Source: Opitutaceae bacterium (GTDB lineage: Bacteria > Verrucomicrobiota > Verrucomicrobiia > Opitutales > Opitutaceae). From it: a stretch of DNA of 10,321 bases. Of this stretch, positions 1 to 6,836 are shown one piece after another (positions within the stretch are counted from its first letter, which is position 1; every line of letters begins with the position of its first letter). Location of the stretch: NCBI GenBank assembly GCA_031272375.1, contig JAISTY010000231.1, positions 1 through 10,321 on the forward strand. Direction: 5' to 3'. The notes below the pieces were generated by a model. The model ran no database searches. It was not told where the DNA came from and saw only the letters and a list, made by a program, of their open reading frames with translations. A program made the translations under genes and the position numbers.

Positions 1-774
1 GTGCTCCCCGCGGGAGACGCAACGGGGGATGTTGGCGACGGCGAGCACCGCGAGGGTCACCACCGCGAAGAACCACGGCTCGTGCTTGATGGAGTCCGTG
101 ATGTGCGGGACGTAGAGGAGGGTGGCGAGCGACAGGAGGACGCAGGGGAGGATGAAGGCGATGAGGGCCGGGTTGATGGCGCGGGTGACGCGTTCGCGGA
201 GCGCGCCGTCGGGGAGTTTCAGGGCGAGGTAGATGGCGCCGTGGGCGGCGAAGAGCGCGACGGCGGTCAGGCCGAGGAGCAGGGGATAGGGGCGGAGGAG
301 GCCGGCGAAGGTGCCGGCGAACTCGTGCCGCGCGTCGAGCGGCACGCCCCAGGCGATGTTGCCCGCCGCGACGCCGATGAGGAAGGCGGAGAGGATGCTG
401 CCGATGGAGAAGGCGGCGTCCCAGAGGCGGCGCCACCAGGCCTGCGGGCGGCGGGAGCGGAACTCGATGGAGACGGCGCGGAAAATCAGCGAGAAGAGCA
501 GCAGGATGAAGGCGAGGTAGAAGCCGCTGAAAACGGTCGCGTAGACCATCGGGAAGGCCGCGAAGAGCGCGCCGCCGCCGGTGACGAGCCAGACCTCGTT
601 GCCGTCCCAGACCGGGCCGATCGTGTTGAGGAAAAGGCGGCGCTCCCCGTCGGTTTTTGCGAGAAGCAGGTGGAGGGCGCCGACGCCGAGGTCGAAGCCT
701 TCGAGGATGGCGTATCCGGTGAAAAGGACGCCGACGAGGATGAACCAGATGGTCGGAAGGTCGAGGGAGGACAT
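1..774 (-). CDS. cydB: cytochrome bd quinol oxidase subunit II (partial, C-terminus beyond left edge)
   Basis: This is the second membrane subunit of cytochrome bd, the respiratory oxidase that reduces O2 to water with electrons from quinol. The first 258 residues are in the window; the family is usually about 340-380 aa, so the last quarter or so is missing. The ATG at 774 gives an N-terminus beginning MSSLDLPTIWFILVGVL. Family hallmarks follow: LEGFDLGVG (E25, D28), then GPVWDGNEVWLVTGGGALFA around residues 53-72, with D57 at the place of E. coli CydB D58. Several hydrophobic helices are evident. It lies 112 bases downstream of cydA on the same strand, the usual cydAB order. That spacer holds a heptameric repeat, so transcription or mRNA stability of cydB could differ from cydA. 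No Shine-Dalgarno sequence is visible before the start. Identification rests on motif alignment from memory and is firm. Confidence 0.95.
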   Translation of the reverse strand, partial: MSSLDLPTIWFILVGVLFTGYAILEGFDLGVGALHLLLAKTDGERRLFLNTIGPVWDGNEVWLVTGGGALFAAFPMVYATVFSGFYLAFILLLFSLIFRAVSIEFRSRRPQAWWRRLWDAAFSIGSILSAFLIGVAAGNIAWGVPLDARHEFAGTFAGLLRPYPLLLGLTAVALFAAHGAIYLALKLPDGALRERVTRAINPALIAFILPCVLLSLATLLYVPHITDSIKHEPWFFAVVTLAVLAVANIPRCVSRGEH

Positions 775-886
775 TGTGGTAATGAGCAATTAACAATGAG
801 TAATGGATAATTAAAAATGAGTGCTGGATATTGGATGCTCTGTGCGGGGCGCGGGGTGGCGGGGGTGTTTTGCGGGCAAGGGGGGA
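775..886. repeat. cydA-cydB spacer with degenerate heptamer tandem repeat
   Basis: About 56 bases at 781-836 read as eight 7-base units: AATGAGC, AATTAAC, AATGAGT, AATGGAT, AATTAAA, AATGAGT, GCTGGAT, ATTGGAT. AATGAG recurs at 781, 795 and 816, spacings of 14 and 21 that are exact multiples of seven. The tract is strikingly AT-rich against GC-rich flanks. It resembles the short tandemly repeated heptamer class described in cyanobacteria, but kinship is not shown. The rest of the spacer (837-886) is G-rich on the plus strand, with no recognisable element. No gene is seen. Confidence 0.75.
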
Positions 887-2230
887 TTATTCATGGTTGG
901 GTGTCTCCACGTGTTCGGCGGGGCCGGATTTTATTTTTTCGTTCAGCAGGTAGAGGAAGAGGGCGAAGAGGAGGGCGTAGAGGAGCGTGAAGAGGATCAG
1001 CGAGGTCAGGACGGCGTTCGCGGAGACGACCTTGGAGAGGCCGTCGGCGGTGCGCAGGAGGTTGTGGACGATCCACGGCTGGCGGCCGACCTCGGCGGAG
1101 ACCCAGCCGAGCTGGTTGGCGAGTTGCGGGAGGAGGACGGCGAGGACGAGGCCCCAGAGGAGCGGGCGGTTGGCAGCGAGCCTTCCGCGGAGGAGCTGGA
1201 CGAGCGCGGCGAGGAGCAGGGCGAGGTGAAGGAGGCCGATGGCGACCATGAGGTGGTAGGTCTGGAAAACAACGGCGGCGTTGGGGCGGTCGCCGGGGGC
1301 GAAGGCGTCGAGGCCGGTGACGGCGGCCTGCGCGTCGCCGTGGACGAGCCGGCTCAACAGCCCCGGAACGGCGATGCCGGTGGTGGTGCGGGATGCCGGG
1401 TCGGTGCGGCCGGCGAGGTAGAGGGGGGCGTTGGTCCGTGTTTCGTAGAGGCCCTCGAAGGCGGCGAGCTTGGCGGGCTGGTGGGCGGCGACGACCTTCG
1501 CGCTGTGATGCCCGGTTCCGACCTGCAGGAGCGAGGCGGCGAGCGCAACGGCGAGGCCGGTTTTGAGGGAGACCGCGGCGAAATCCCCGTGGCGTTTTTT
1601 GAGGAGATACCAGGCGCCGACGCTCATGACGAGGGCGGCGCCGGCGAGCCAGCAGCCGCCGAGGGTGTGCGCGAGCCGCGTGACGCTGGAGGGGTTGAAA
1701 ACCATCGCCCAGAAGTCGGTGATTTCCGCGCGGGCGGAGAGGCCCTCGCCGACGATGTGGAAGCCGGCGGGCGTTTGCTGCCAGGAGTTGGCGACGACTA
1801 TCCAGACGGCGGAAAAATGCGCGCCGAGCGCCACCATGCAGGTCGAGAAAAAGTGTGTTTTCGGGCCGACCTTGTCCCAGCCGAAGAGGAGCAGGGCGAG
1901 GAAGCCGGATTCGAGGAAGAAGGCGAAGATGCCCTCGGCGGCGAGGGCGGAGCCGAAGACGTCGCCGACGAAGCGCGAGTAGGCGGCCCAGTTGGTTCCG
2001 AACTCGAACTCCATGACGATGCCGGAGGCGACGCCGATGGCGAAGGTGAGCGCGAAGACTTTCGTCCAGAAGCGGGCGAGCCGGCGGTGGAGGGGGTTTT
2101 TCGTTTTGAGCCAGAGGCCTTCGAGGAGGACGAGGATCACGCCGAGGCCGATGCTCAAGGGCGGGTAGAGATAGTGGAAGGCAACGGTGAAGGCGAATTG
2201 GAGGCGCGAGAGCCAGAGAACGTCGTCCAT
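887..2230 (-). CDS. cydA: cytochrome bd quinol oxidase subunit I, short Q-loop type
   Basis: This is the haem-bearing and quinol-binding subunit of the bd oxidase, 447 aa, in the cytoplasmic membrane. The start [12 protein letters not shown] aligns with the E. coli CydA N-terminus, which fixes the ATG at 2230. Expected ligands and channel residues are present: H19 (haem b595), E99 and E107 in the [13 protein letters not shown] segment, H188 in RLAHTL (haem b558 proximal), M328 in FQTYHLMVA (haem b558 distal), and GRQPW around 382-386. The quinol-loop residues K254 and E259 (PAKLAAFEG) are also there. At 447 aa against 522 in E. coli the Q-loop lacks the long insertion, so this is the short type. 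The residue two before the Met ligand is H326, where E. coli has R391. It lies 60 bases after the phosphatase gene and 112 before cydB. No cydDC or cydX is seen in the window. Confidence 0.97.
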   Translation of the reverse strand: MDDVLWLSRLQFAFTVAFHYLYPPLSIGLGVILVLLEGLWLKTKNPLHRRLARFWTKVFALTFAIGVASGIVMEFEFGTNWAAYSRFVGDVFGSALAAEGIFAFFLESGFLALLLFGWDKVGPKTHFFSTCMVALGAHFSAVWIVVANSWQQTPAGFHIVGEGLSARAEITDFWAMVFNPSSVTRLAHTLGGCWLAGAALVMSVGAWYLLKKRHGDFAAVSLKTGLAVALAASLLQVGTGHHSAKVVAAHQPAKLAAFEGLYETRTNAPLYLAGRTDPASRTTTGIAVPGLLSRLVHGDAQAAVTGLDAFAPGDRPNAAVVFQTYHLMVAIGLLHLALLLAALVQLLRGRLAANRPLLWGLVLAVLLPQLANQLGWVSAEVGRQPWIVHNLLRTADGLSKVVSANAVLTSLILFTLLYALLFALFLYLLNEKIKSGPAEHVETPNHE

Positions 2231-2290
2231 GCGCGGCAGGATGTCCGGCGTCCCCGGCGGCGCAAGGGGGAAGGGGCGTTTGGCGGCGTG

Positions 2291-2932
2291 TCAGGCGGCG
2301 CCTTCGGGCGGGGCGGCGAGCAGGGCGTAGGCCGCGGCGGGCGTCGCGGCGAGGCGCCAGGCTTTCGCGGCCAGCTCCGCCGGGAAACGTTTCTCGTGCG
2401 TGACGAGGACGGTGCGGACGCCGGCCTCGGCGCCCGCCATGAGGTCAACATCGGAGTCGCCGGTGAAGACGGCCTCGGCGGCGGGGACGTTGAGTTTTTG
2501 GAGCGCGAGGCGCAGGCCCTCGGGGTCGGGCTTATGCGTGGGGAGGTCGTCGCCGCAGACGATAGTGGCGAAGTATTTTTCGATGCCGCGCTTTCGGAGG
2601 ATTTCAACGGAGGCGGCGCGGTCGCGTCCGGTCCACAGGGCGAGCGGGCGTCCGTTGGCGTGGAGGGTTTCGAGGAGGTTTGCGGCGCCGGGGAAGAGGG
2701 CGGGGCAGGGGGCGAAGGCGGCGAAACGCCTCACGGCCTCAAGCGCGGCGGCGGGGTCGCCGGTGATCTCCAGCATGGTTTTCAGCGGCGGGGCGCCGAG
2801 GTAGGGGTGAAGCTCCGCCTCCGTCAGTTTTCTCCAGGGGGCGAGGGCGTGGAGGTAGCCGGCGATGACGGACGGCATGGAGTCAACGAGGGTGCCGTCG
2901 AGGTCGAAGATGAAGGCGTTTGCGGCGGGCAT
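2291..2932 (-). CDS. HAD-superfamily hydrolase, phosphoglycolate phosphatase-like
   Basis: A 213-aa soluble haloacid-dehalogenase-fold phosphatase, of the subfamily with a helical cap inserted after motif I. Motif I is FDLDGT, with nucleophile D10 and acid/base D12. Motif II is the LWTGRD segment with T101. Motif III is HKPDP with K134. Motif IV is TGDSDVD with D159 and D163. The cap is roughly residues 17-85. The reading frame stays open upstream to 3100, but that extension is low-complexity and overlaps the preceding gene in another frame; the ATG at 2932 puts motif I at the normal distance from the N-terminus. The closest known relatives in style are Gph and PpaX-like enzymes that dephosphorylate small metabolites such as 2-phosphoglycolate, but the substrate cannot be read from sequence. 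It starts 28 bases after the LolA-like gene, so co-transcription is likely. Confidence 0.9.
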   Translation of the reverse strand: MPAANAFIFDLDGTLVDSMPSVIAGYLHALAPWRKLTEAELHPYLGAPPLKTMLEITGDPAAALEAVRRFAAFAPCPALFPGAANLLETLHANGRPLALWTGRDRAASVEILRKRGIEKYFATIVCGDDLPTHKPDPEGLRLALQKLNVPAAEAVFTGDSDVDLMAGAEAGVRTVLVTHEKRFPAELAAKAWRLAATPAAAYALLAAPPEGAA

Positions 2933-2960
2933 GGCGGGTCGTGTTGGAAGGGCGGGCCGG

Positions 2961-3830
2961 TCAGTCGCCGACTTTGCGGAGGCGTTCCGCGGGCGGCGGC
3001 CCGGCGGCGTCGCCCAGGAGCCCCGGTTCGAAGATCCAGGCGGGGAGGTCAAGGCCGACGGCGGCGGATTTGACGGAGAAGCGGGTTTTGTCGCGGGCAA
3101 GCTCGTCGCGCAGCTCGATGGTTTTGATCATCCATTGTCCGTCCACTTTTTTCAGGTCGAGGACGGAGAGGGTGCGCAGGAGGCGGTTGTTCTCCCCGAT
3201 CATCTCGGCCTGCACGAGGGCCGCGAACTGGCTGTCGAGATAAACGCGGACGCCCGTGAGCCGCGGGTTTTGCGCGAGGGCGGTCTCCGGCGGATAAAGG
3301 AGGAACTGGCGCGCGGGCCGCCCGCGGAGGGGGACGACGCCCTCGTAGATGAAGTCGTCCCAATGGATGAAGGGCATCTGCAGGTCGAAAGGGGTGAGGC
3401 CGGTGCCGGCGAGCGGGGCGAAGAGGGCGCCGTCGTCGGAGGCGGCGGCTTGTCCGGGGCGCCAAATCCAGACGCGCCCGCCCGCGCCGCTTTGGACGAG
3501 CAGGCGGGTTTGGGTTTCGGCGAGTTCGACGCGGGAGACGGGGCCGGTGGCGCCGGGGGCGCCCCAGAGGCGTCCGGAGGCGAGGCGTTCGTCGCCGCGC
3601 CGGGGGAGTTCGCGGAGCTGGAACTCAAGGAAATAGGGTGCGGCCACGCCGCGCCGCCGGAATTCCTCCAATGTCCGCCGGCCCTCCTCCTGGTCGGGCT
3701 TGGAGAGGGCGACGTAGCTCGCGGGCGGGCGGTAGGGGCGTTTTTGCGCGGGGGCGTCCGCCGCGCCGAAAACAAAAAGACAGGCGAGAAACGCCTGTCG
3801 TGGAAGGGAGGTCCGGCGGAGCGGGCGCAT
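2961..3830 (-). CDS. exported LolA-like protein (outer-membrane lipoprotein-sorting-like)
   Basis: A 289-aa protein with a classical signal peptide: basic MRPLRR, hydrophobic residues about 13-24, and likely cleavage after ADAPAQ near residue 29. The mature part is rich in beta-strand-like alternation. It carries PFDLQMPFIHWDDFIYEG (about 147-164) and a tail with KVDGQWMIKTIELRDE (about 228-243) followed by LDLPAWIFEPGLL. This pattern matches proteins annotated as outer membrane lipoprotein-sorting protein (LolA/LolB-like fold) in Verrucomicrobiota and related Gram-negatives. Those are thought to work in the periplasm on lipoproteins or lipids, but the exact role is not established. No lipobox cysteine is present after the signal sequence. 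It begins 10 bases after secG stops. Codons 10-20 form a hairpin with a T-tract shaped like an intrinsic terminator, entered separately. Identity is from recalled motifs only. Confidence 0.72.
   Translation of the reverse strand: MRPLRRTSLPRQAFLACLFVFGAADAPAQKRPYRPPASYVALSKPDQEEGRRTLEEFRRRGVAAPYFLEFQLRELPRRGDERLASGRLWGAPGATGPVSRVELAETQTRLLVQSGAGGRVWIWRPGQAAASDDGALFAPLAGTGLTPFDLQMPFIHWDDFIYEGVVPLRGRPARQFLLYPPETALAQNPRLTGVRVYLDSQFAALVQAEMIGENNRLLRTLSVLDLKKVDGQWMIKTIELRDELARDKTRFSVKSAAVGLDLPAWIFEPGLLGDAAGPPPAERLRKVGD
3769..3799 (-). terminator. terminator-shaped hairpin inside the LolA-like signal-peptide codons
   Basis: On the minus strand, GACAGGCG (3799-3792) and CGCCTGTC (3786-3779) form a perfect 8-bp GC-rich stem with the loop TTTCT. 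It is followed at once by TTTTTGTTTT (3778-3769). This is the textbook shape of a Rho-independent terminator and lies 42-62 bases beyond the secG stop. It is also coding sequence for the signal peptide of the next gene, and no plausible alternative start exists downstream of it. It may therefore end some secG transcripts or act as an attenuator opened by translating ribosomes. It could also be chance, since CTT TTT GTT TTC simply encodes the hydrophobic LFVF. Confidence 0.45.
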
Positions 3831-3840
3831 GGCGGGCGCG

Positions 3841-4203
3841 TCAGGGGTTGGCGGGCGCGGGCGCCGGGGCGGGGGCGGCCGCCGGAGCCGCCGGAGCCGC
3901 GGTGTCGGCGGGCGCGGTGACGGTCGGGAGGAGGCCGGCGGCGGGCGCCTTCCGCGCGGTGTCGGCGATGTGGATGTTGGCGAGGTAGAGGCCGAAGGAG
4001 AGGACGAAGAAGGCGATGGCGGCCTTGACCGTTCCGCGGAAGAGGATGTTGCCGGTGTCCGCCCCGAAGGCGGCCTCCGTCGCGCCGCCGCCGAGGACCG
4101 CCGCGCCGGCGTCGGACTTCGATTTCTGCATCAGGACGATGAGAATGAGGAACGCCGAGACGAGGACGAGGATGAGGGTGAAGATGCCGGTGAGGATGCT
4201 CAT
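3841..4203 (-). CDS. secG: preprotein translocase subunit SecG
   Basis: A 120-aa SecG, the small accessory subunit of the SecYEG channel that eases SecA-driven export. It has two membrane helices, about residues 4-25 and 58-78. The family signature lies between them: VLMQKSKSDAGAA (residues 23-35), then the glycine-rich LGGGATEAAFGADTGN. After the second helix there is a low-complexity Ala/Pro tail (about 86-120), which is common in SecG and probably unstructured. The ATG at 4203 precedes the first helix directly, as expected. It heads a run of minus-strand genes: the LolA-like gene starts 10 bases after its stop. It is divergent from purB across a 131-base spacer. No Shine-Dalgarno sequence is visible upstream. 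Confidence 0.93.
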   Translation of the reverse strand: MSILTGIFTLILVLVSAFLILIVLMQKSKSDAGAAVLGGGATEAAFGADTGNILFRGTVKAAIAFFVLSFGLYLANIHIADTARKAPAAGLLPTVTAPADTAAPAAPAAAPAPAPAPANP

Positions 4204-4220
4204 GGGAAAAATGAGGCGGC

Positions 4221-4249
4221 AGAAAGCGGGCGCCCCGGCGGGTTGTCAA
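4221..4249 (-). promoter_or_regulatory. possible sigma70-type promoter for secG
   Basis: In the secG-purB divergent spacer the minus strand reads TTGACA (4249-4244), a perfect -35 hexamer. A 17-base gap leads to CTTTCT (4226-4221), a poor -10. Transcription would start about 10 bases before the secG ATG, giving a very short leader. The poor -10 keeps confidence low. The rest of the 4204-4334 spacer is pyrimidine-rich on the plus strand, and I see no convincing purB promoter in it. Confidence 0.3.
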
Positions 4250-4334
4250 TGTCGCAAAACGCGCTCCCTGCCCCCCCCGCGCGCGGTTCCGTTTTCCGCT
4301 TCACCCTTTGCCGTTTCCCCCTTCCCTCGCCCGC

Positions 4335-5747
4335 ATGATTCCCAACGTCCTCGCCGAACGCTACGCATCCGACGCCCTCAAGGCCGTCTGGTCCCCGGAG
4401 GGGCGCGTCGCCATCGAACGCGATTACTGGATCGCCGTCATGAAGGCCCAGCGCGACCTCGGCCTCGACATCCCCGCCGCCGCCATCGCCGACTACGAGC
4501 GCGTCAAGGGCCGCGTGGATCTCCCCTCCATCAACGCCCGCGAGCGCGTCACCCTCCACGACGTCAAGGCCCGCATCGAGGAGTTCAACGCCCTTGCCGG
4601 GCGCCAGTTCATCCACCTCGGCCTCACCTCCCGCGACCTCACCGAGAACATCGAGCAGCTCCAAATCCACCGTTCCCTGCTCCTTGTGCGCCTCAAGACC
4701 GCCGCGGTGCTCAACGCCCTTGCCAGACGCGCCCGCCAATACCGCGCGCTTCTGATCACCGGGCGCACCCACAACGTCCCCGCGCAGCCCACCACGCTTG
4801 GCAAGCGGCTCGCCATGTTCGGCGAAAGCCTGCTTCTCGCCTTCAACCGCCTCGAAAACCACATCGCGACCTACCCCCTCCGCGGACTCAAGGGCGCCGT
4901 CGGCACGCAGCTCGACCAGCTCACCCTCCTTGGCAACGCCCCCCGCAAGGTCGCCCGCCTCGAACAGCGCGTCGTCAGGCATTGCGGTCTGAAAAACACC
5001 CTCAACGCCGTCGGGCAGGTCTATCCGCGCGTCCTTGATTTCGACACGGTTTCCACGCTTCAGCAGATCGCCGCCGCCTCCGCGTCCCTCGCCACCACCC
5101 TCCGCCTCATGGCCGGGCTGGGCCTCCTTTCCGAGGGTTTTCAGAAGGGGCAGGTCGGCTCCTCCGCCATGCCCCACAAAGTCAACGCCCGCAACTGCGA
5201 GCGCGTCTGCGGCTTCAACACCATCCTCAACGGCCACCTCGCCATGACCGCCGCCCTCGCCGGCCAGCAGTGGAACGAGGGCGACGTCTCCTGCTCCGTC
5301 GTCCGCCGCGTCGCCCTTCCCGACGCCTTCTTCGCCGCCGACGGCCTTCTCGAAACCCTCCACACCATCCTCAACCAGATGGTCGTCTATCCCGCCGTCA
5401 TCGCCGCGGAGAACGCCCGCAACCTCCCCTTCCTCGCCACCACCACCTTCCTCATGGAGGCCGTCAAAAACGGCGCCGGACGCGAGACCGCCCACGAGGC
5501 CATCAAGGAGGCCGCCCTCGCCGCCGCCGACAACCTCCGCAACGGGCGCGAACCCGCCCTCCTCGAAACCCTCGCCAACGACCCCCGCCTCAAGCTGCCG
5601 CTCCAGACCCTCCGCAAAATCCTCGGCGACACCGCCCGCTTCACCGGCGCCGCCCCCGCCCAGACGGACGCCTTCGTCAAAACCGCCCTCGGCATCGTCC
5701 GCAAAACCAAGGGCGCCGCCACCCACACCCCGCAAAAACTCCTCTGA
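4335..5747 (+). CDS. purB: adenylosuccinate lyase, actinobacterial-like type
   Basis: A 470-aa fumarase/aspartase-superfamily enzyme. It cleaves SAICAR to AICAR and adenylosuccinate to AMP, releasing fumarate in both steps of purine synthesis. Key sites are TLHDVKA (H75), the FIHLGLTSRD segment (H94), the catalytic TGRTHNVPAQPTT (H146), and the superfamily signature GSSAMPHKVNARNCER, with the flexible-loop catalytic serine at S276 or S277. The block QWNEGDVSCSVVRRVALPDAFFA (split here: QWNEGDVSC at 312-320, then SVVRRVALPD at 321-330) and the end THTPQKLL closely resemble the mycobacterial enzyme as I recall it. The ATG at 4335 gives the normal N-terminus MIPNVLAERYAS; an in-frame TTG at 4308 would add nine low-complexity residues. 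It is first on the plus strand, probably transcribed alone, and followed by a 145-base spacer. No Shine-Dalgarno sequence is seen. Confidence 0.96.
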   Translation: MIPNVLAERYASDALKAVWSPEGRVAIERDYWIAVMKAQRDLGLDIPAAAIADYERVKGRVDLPSINARERVTLHDVKARIEEFNALAGRQFIHLGLTSRDLTENIEQLQIHRSLLLVRLKTAAVLNALARRARQYRALLITGRTHNVPAQPTTLGKRLAMFGESLLLAFNRLENHIATYPLRGLKGAVGTQLDQLTLLGNAPRKVARLEQRVVRHCGLKNTLNAVGQVYPRVLDFDTVSTLQQIAAASASLATTLRLMAGLGLLSEGFQKGQVGSSAMPHKVNARNCERVCGFNTILNGHLAMTAALAGQQWNEGDVSCSVVRRVALPDAFFAADGLLETLHTILNQMVVYPAVIAAENARNLPFLATTTFLMEAVKNGAGRETAHEAIKEAALAAADNLRNGREPALLETLANDPRLKLPLQTLRKILGDTARFTGAAPAQTDAFVKTALGIVRKTKGAATHTPQKLL

Positions 5748-5766
5748 AAAAGTCCGGCGCGGGGCG

Positions 5767-5807
5767 CGGCGGCTTGTCGTCCCCCGAACCGCGGCGACAA
5801 GCCGCCG
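5767..5807. repeat. 13-bp perfect inverted repeat downstream of purB
   Basis: CGGCGGCTTGTCG (5767-5779) is the exact reverse complement of CGACAAGCCGCCG (5795-5807), with a 15-base loop. It starts 20 bases after the purB stop. Neither side has a T-tract next to the stem, so it is not a standard intrinsic terminator. It could still block 3' exonucleases or act as a REP-like element. Ten bases of the arm, GGCGGCTTGT, occur a third time at 5850-5859, upstream of the rhomboid start. The rest of the 5748-5892 spacer shows no gene or clear promoter. Confidence 0.65.
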
Positions 5808-5892
5808 TCACGTCCGCCGCGTGACGAAACGGCGGGAATTTGTTTCGGGGGCGGCTTGTGTTTCGCGGGACGCCCAACGTAGCTTCCGGCGG

Positions 5893-6807
5893 ATGATTCA
5901 AGATCGTGATTACATGAGGGAGGCGGAACACAGGCCGGAACGGGGACGCCCGCGGACGGAGATTTCGCCGTTGATGGCGCTGGCGATCGCGCTGGTCGGG
6001 GTGTTTGTGGTTCAAAACCTTCTGCCGGCGCGCAACGGCCACGCGCAGCAATTCCTCTGGAACCTCGGCCTTTCGGTGAACGCGCTCGGCTCCGGCAAGC
6101 TCTGGACCCTGCTGACCTACGGCTTCCTGCACGAGCCGCAGACCCTCTGGCACATCGGTTGCAACCTGCTCGGGCTGTATTTCTTCGGGCGCGTGACGCT
6201 GCCGATGCTGGGCGCGAAACGCTTCTGGATCGTCTGGTTCGCCGCCGAAGTCCTCGGCGGCCTCGCATGGCTGGGAACGAGCCGGCTGACGGGGCATCCG
6301 GGGCTGCTGATCGGCGCGTCGGCCTCGGTGTGCGCCCTGTTTGTGGTCTTCGCGCTGCTGGCCCCGGACAGGCCGCTGCGCTTTCTGTTGTTCTTTTTCA
6401 TCCCGATCGTTGCCCGCCCGAGACAGTTTGCCGTCGGCGTGCTTGTTTTCGAGGCGCTGGGGCTGCTTGCCGCCGAACTGCCGTCCAGCTCGGGAATCAT
6501 GAACATCGCCCACTCCGCGCACCTCGGCGGCATGGCCGCCGGCTGGCTTTGCGTCCGCCTCTTCGCCGCGCTCGACCGCCGCGCCCTCGCCGCCGCGCGC
6601 CCCGACATCGAGGAACCGGCCTGGTGGCGCCGCGTCCGCTCCCGCGAGCGTCCGGGCCTGCGCGCCACCGTCAACCTGCCGCCCGCCGATCTCCACGCCG
6701 AGGTGGATCGCATTCTCGACAAGATCAGCCGCGACGGTTTCCGTTCGCTGACCGACGCCGAGAGGCAGACCCTCGACGCCGCGCGCGACCACCTGAAGCC
6801 TCGCTGA
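5893..6807 (+). CDS. rhomboid-family intramembrane serine protease with C-terminal cytosolic domain
   Basis: A 304-aa multi-pass membrane protease of family S54, which cuts transmembrane segments of other proteins. Rhomboid landmarks appear in order: a first helix about residues 26-44; HIGCN (H87, N91) for the HxxxN motif; the catalytic serine in GASAS (S143 of G141-A-S-A) at the top of a helix; and HSAHLGGMAAGW with catalytic H210 in the last helix. After the membrane core there is a cytosolic tail. Its end, about 267-304 (VDRILDKISRDGFRSLTDAE and on), resembles a short helical domain found at the C-terminus of many Bacteroidota and Verrucomicrobiota rhomboids. The start is uncertain: ATG 5893 is chosen, but GTG 5821 and ATG 5914 are in frame. 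The first half uses more G-ending codons (GCG, CTG, GTG) than its C-ending neighbours. The Prc gene follows 29 bases later, so an operon is likely. Substrate unknown. Confidence 0.88.
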   Translation: MIQDRDYMREAEHRPERGRPRTEISPLMALAIALVGVFVVQNLLPARNGHAQQFLWNLGLSVNALGSGKLWTLLTYGFLHEPQTLWHIGCNLLGLYFFGRVTLPMLGAKRFWIVWFAAEVLGGLAWLGTSRLTGHPGLLIGASASVCALFVVFALLAPDRPLRFLLFFFIPIVARPRQFAVGVLVFEALGLLAAELPSSSGIMNIAHSAHLGGMAAGWLCVRLFAALDRRALAAARPDIEEPAWWRRVRSRERPGLRATVNLPPADLHAEVDRILDKISRDGFRSLTDAERQTLDAARDHLKPR

Positions 6808-6836
6808 AAATTTCCGCCAACTATCGAATCCGCAAC

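Noticed and set aside
821..3073. A 750-codon open frame on the plus strand, antisense to cydA and the phosphatase
   Set aside because: It is a product of high-GC codon bias; it encodes Glu/Gly/Asp low-complexity sequence, whereas the opposite strand encodes clear conserved proteins.
2933..3100. A 56-residue N-terminal extension of the phosphatase
   Set aside because: It overlaps the end of the LolA-like gene in another frame and is Pro/Ser/Ala-rich; motif I is correctly placed from the ATG at 2932.
4204..4334. The strong switch of G-rich to C-rich plus strand at this spacer as a replication origin
   Set aside because: Coding strands here are C-rich, so the switch follows from divergent gene direction. 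No DnaA box or AT-rich unwinding tract is present.
4200..5735. A 511-codon open frame antisense to purB
   Set aside because: Gly/Glu/Val-rich shadow of the purB frame with no recognisable motif.
6159..6836. A 226-codon upstream extension of prc overlapping the rhomboid gene
   Set aside because: The extension is Arg/Pro/Ala low-complexity out of frame with a good rhomboid; the ATG at 6837 begins a clean signal peptide.
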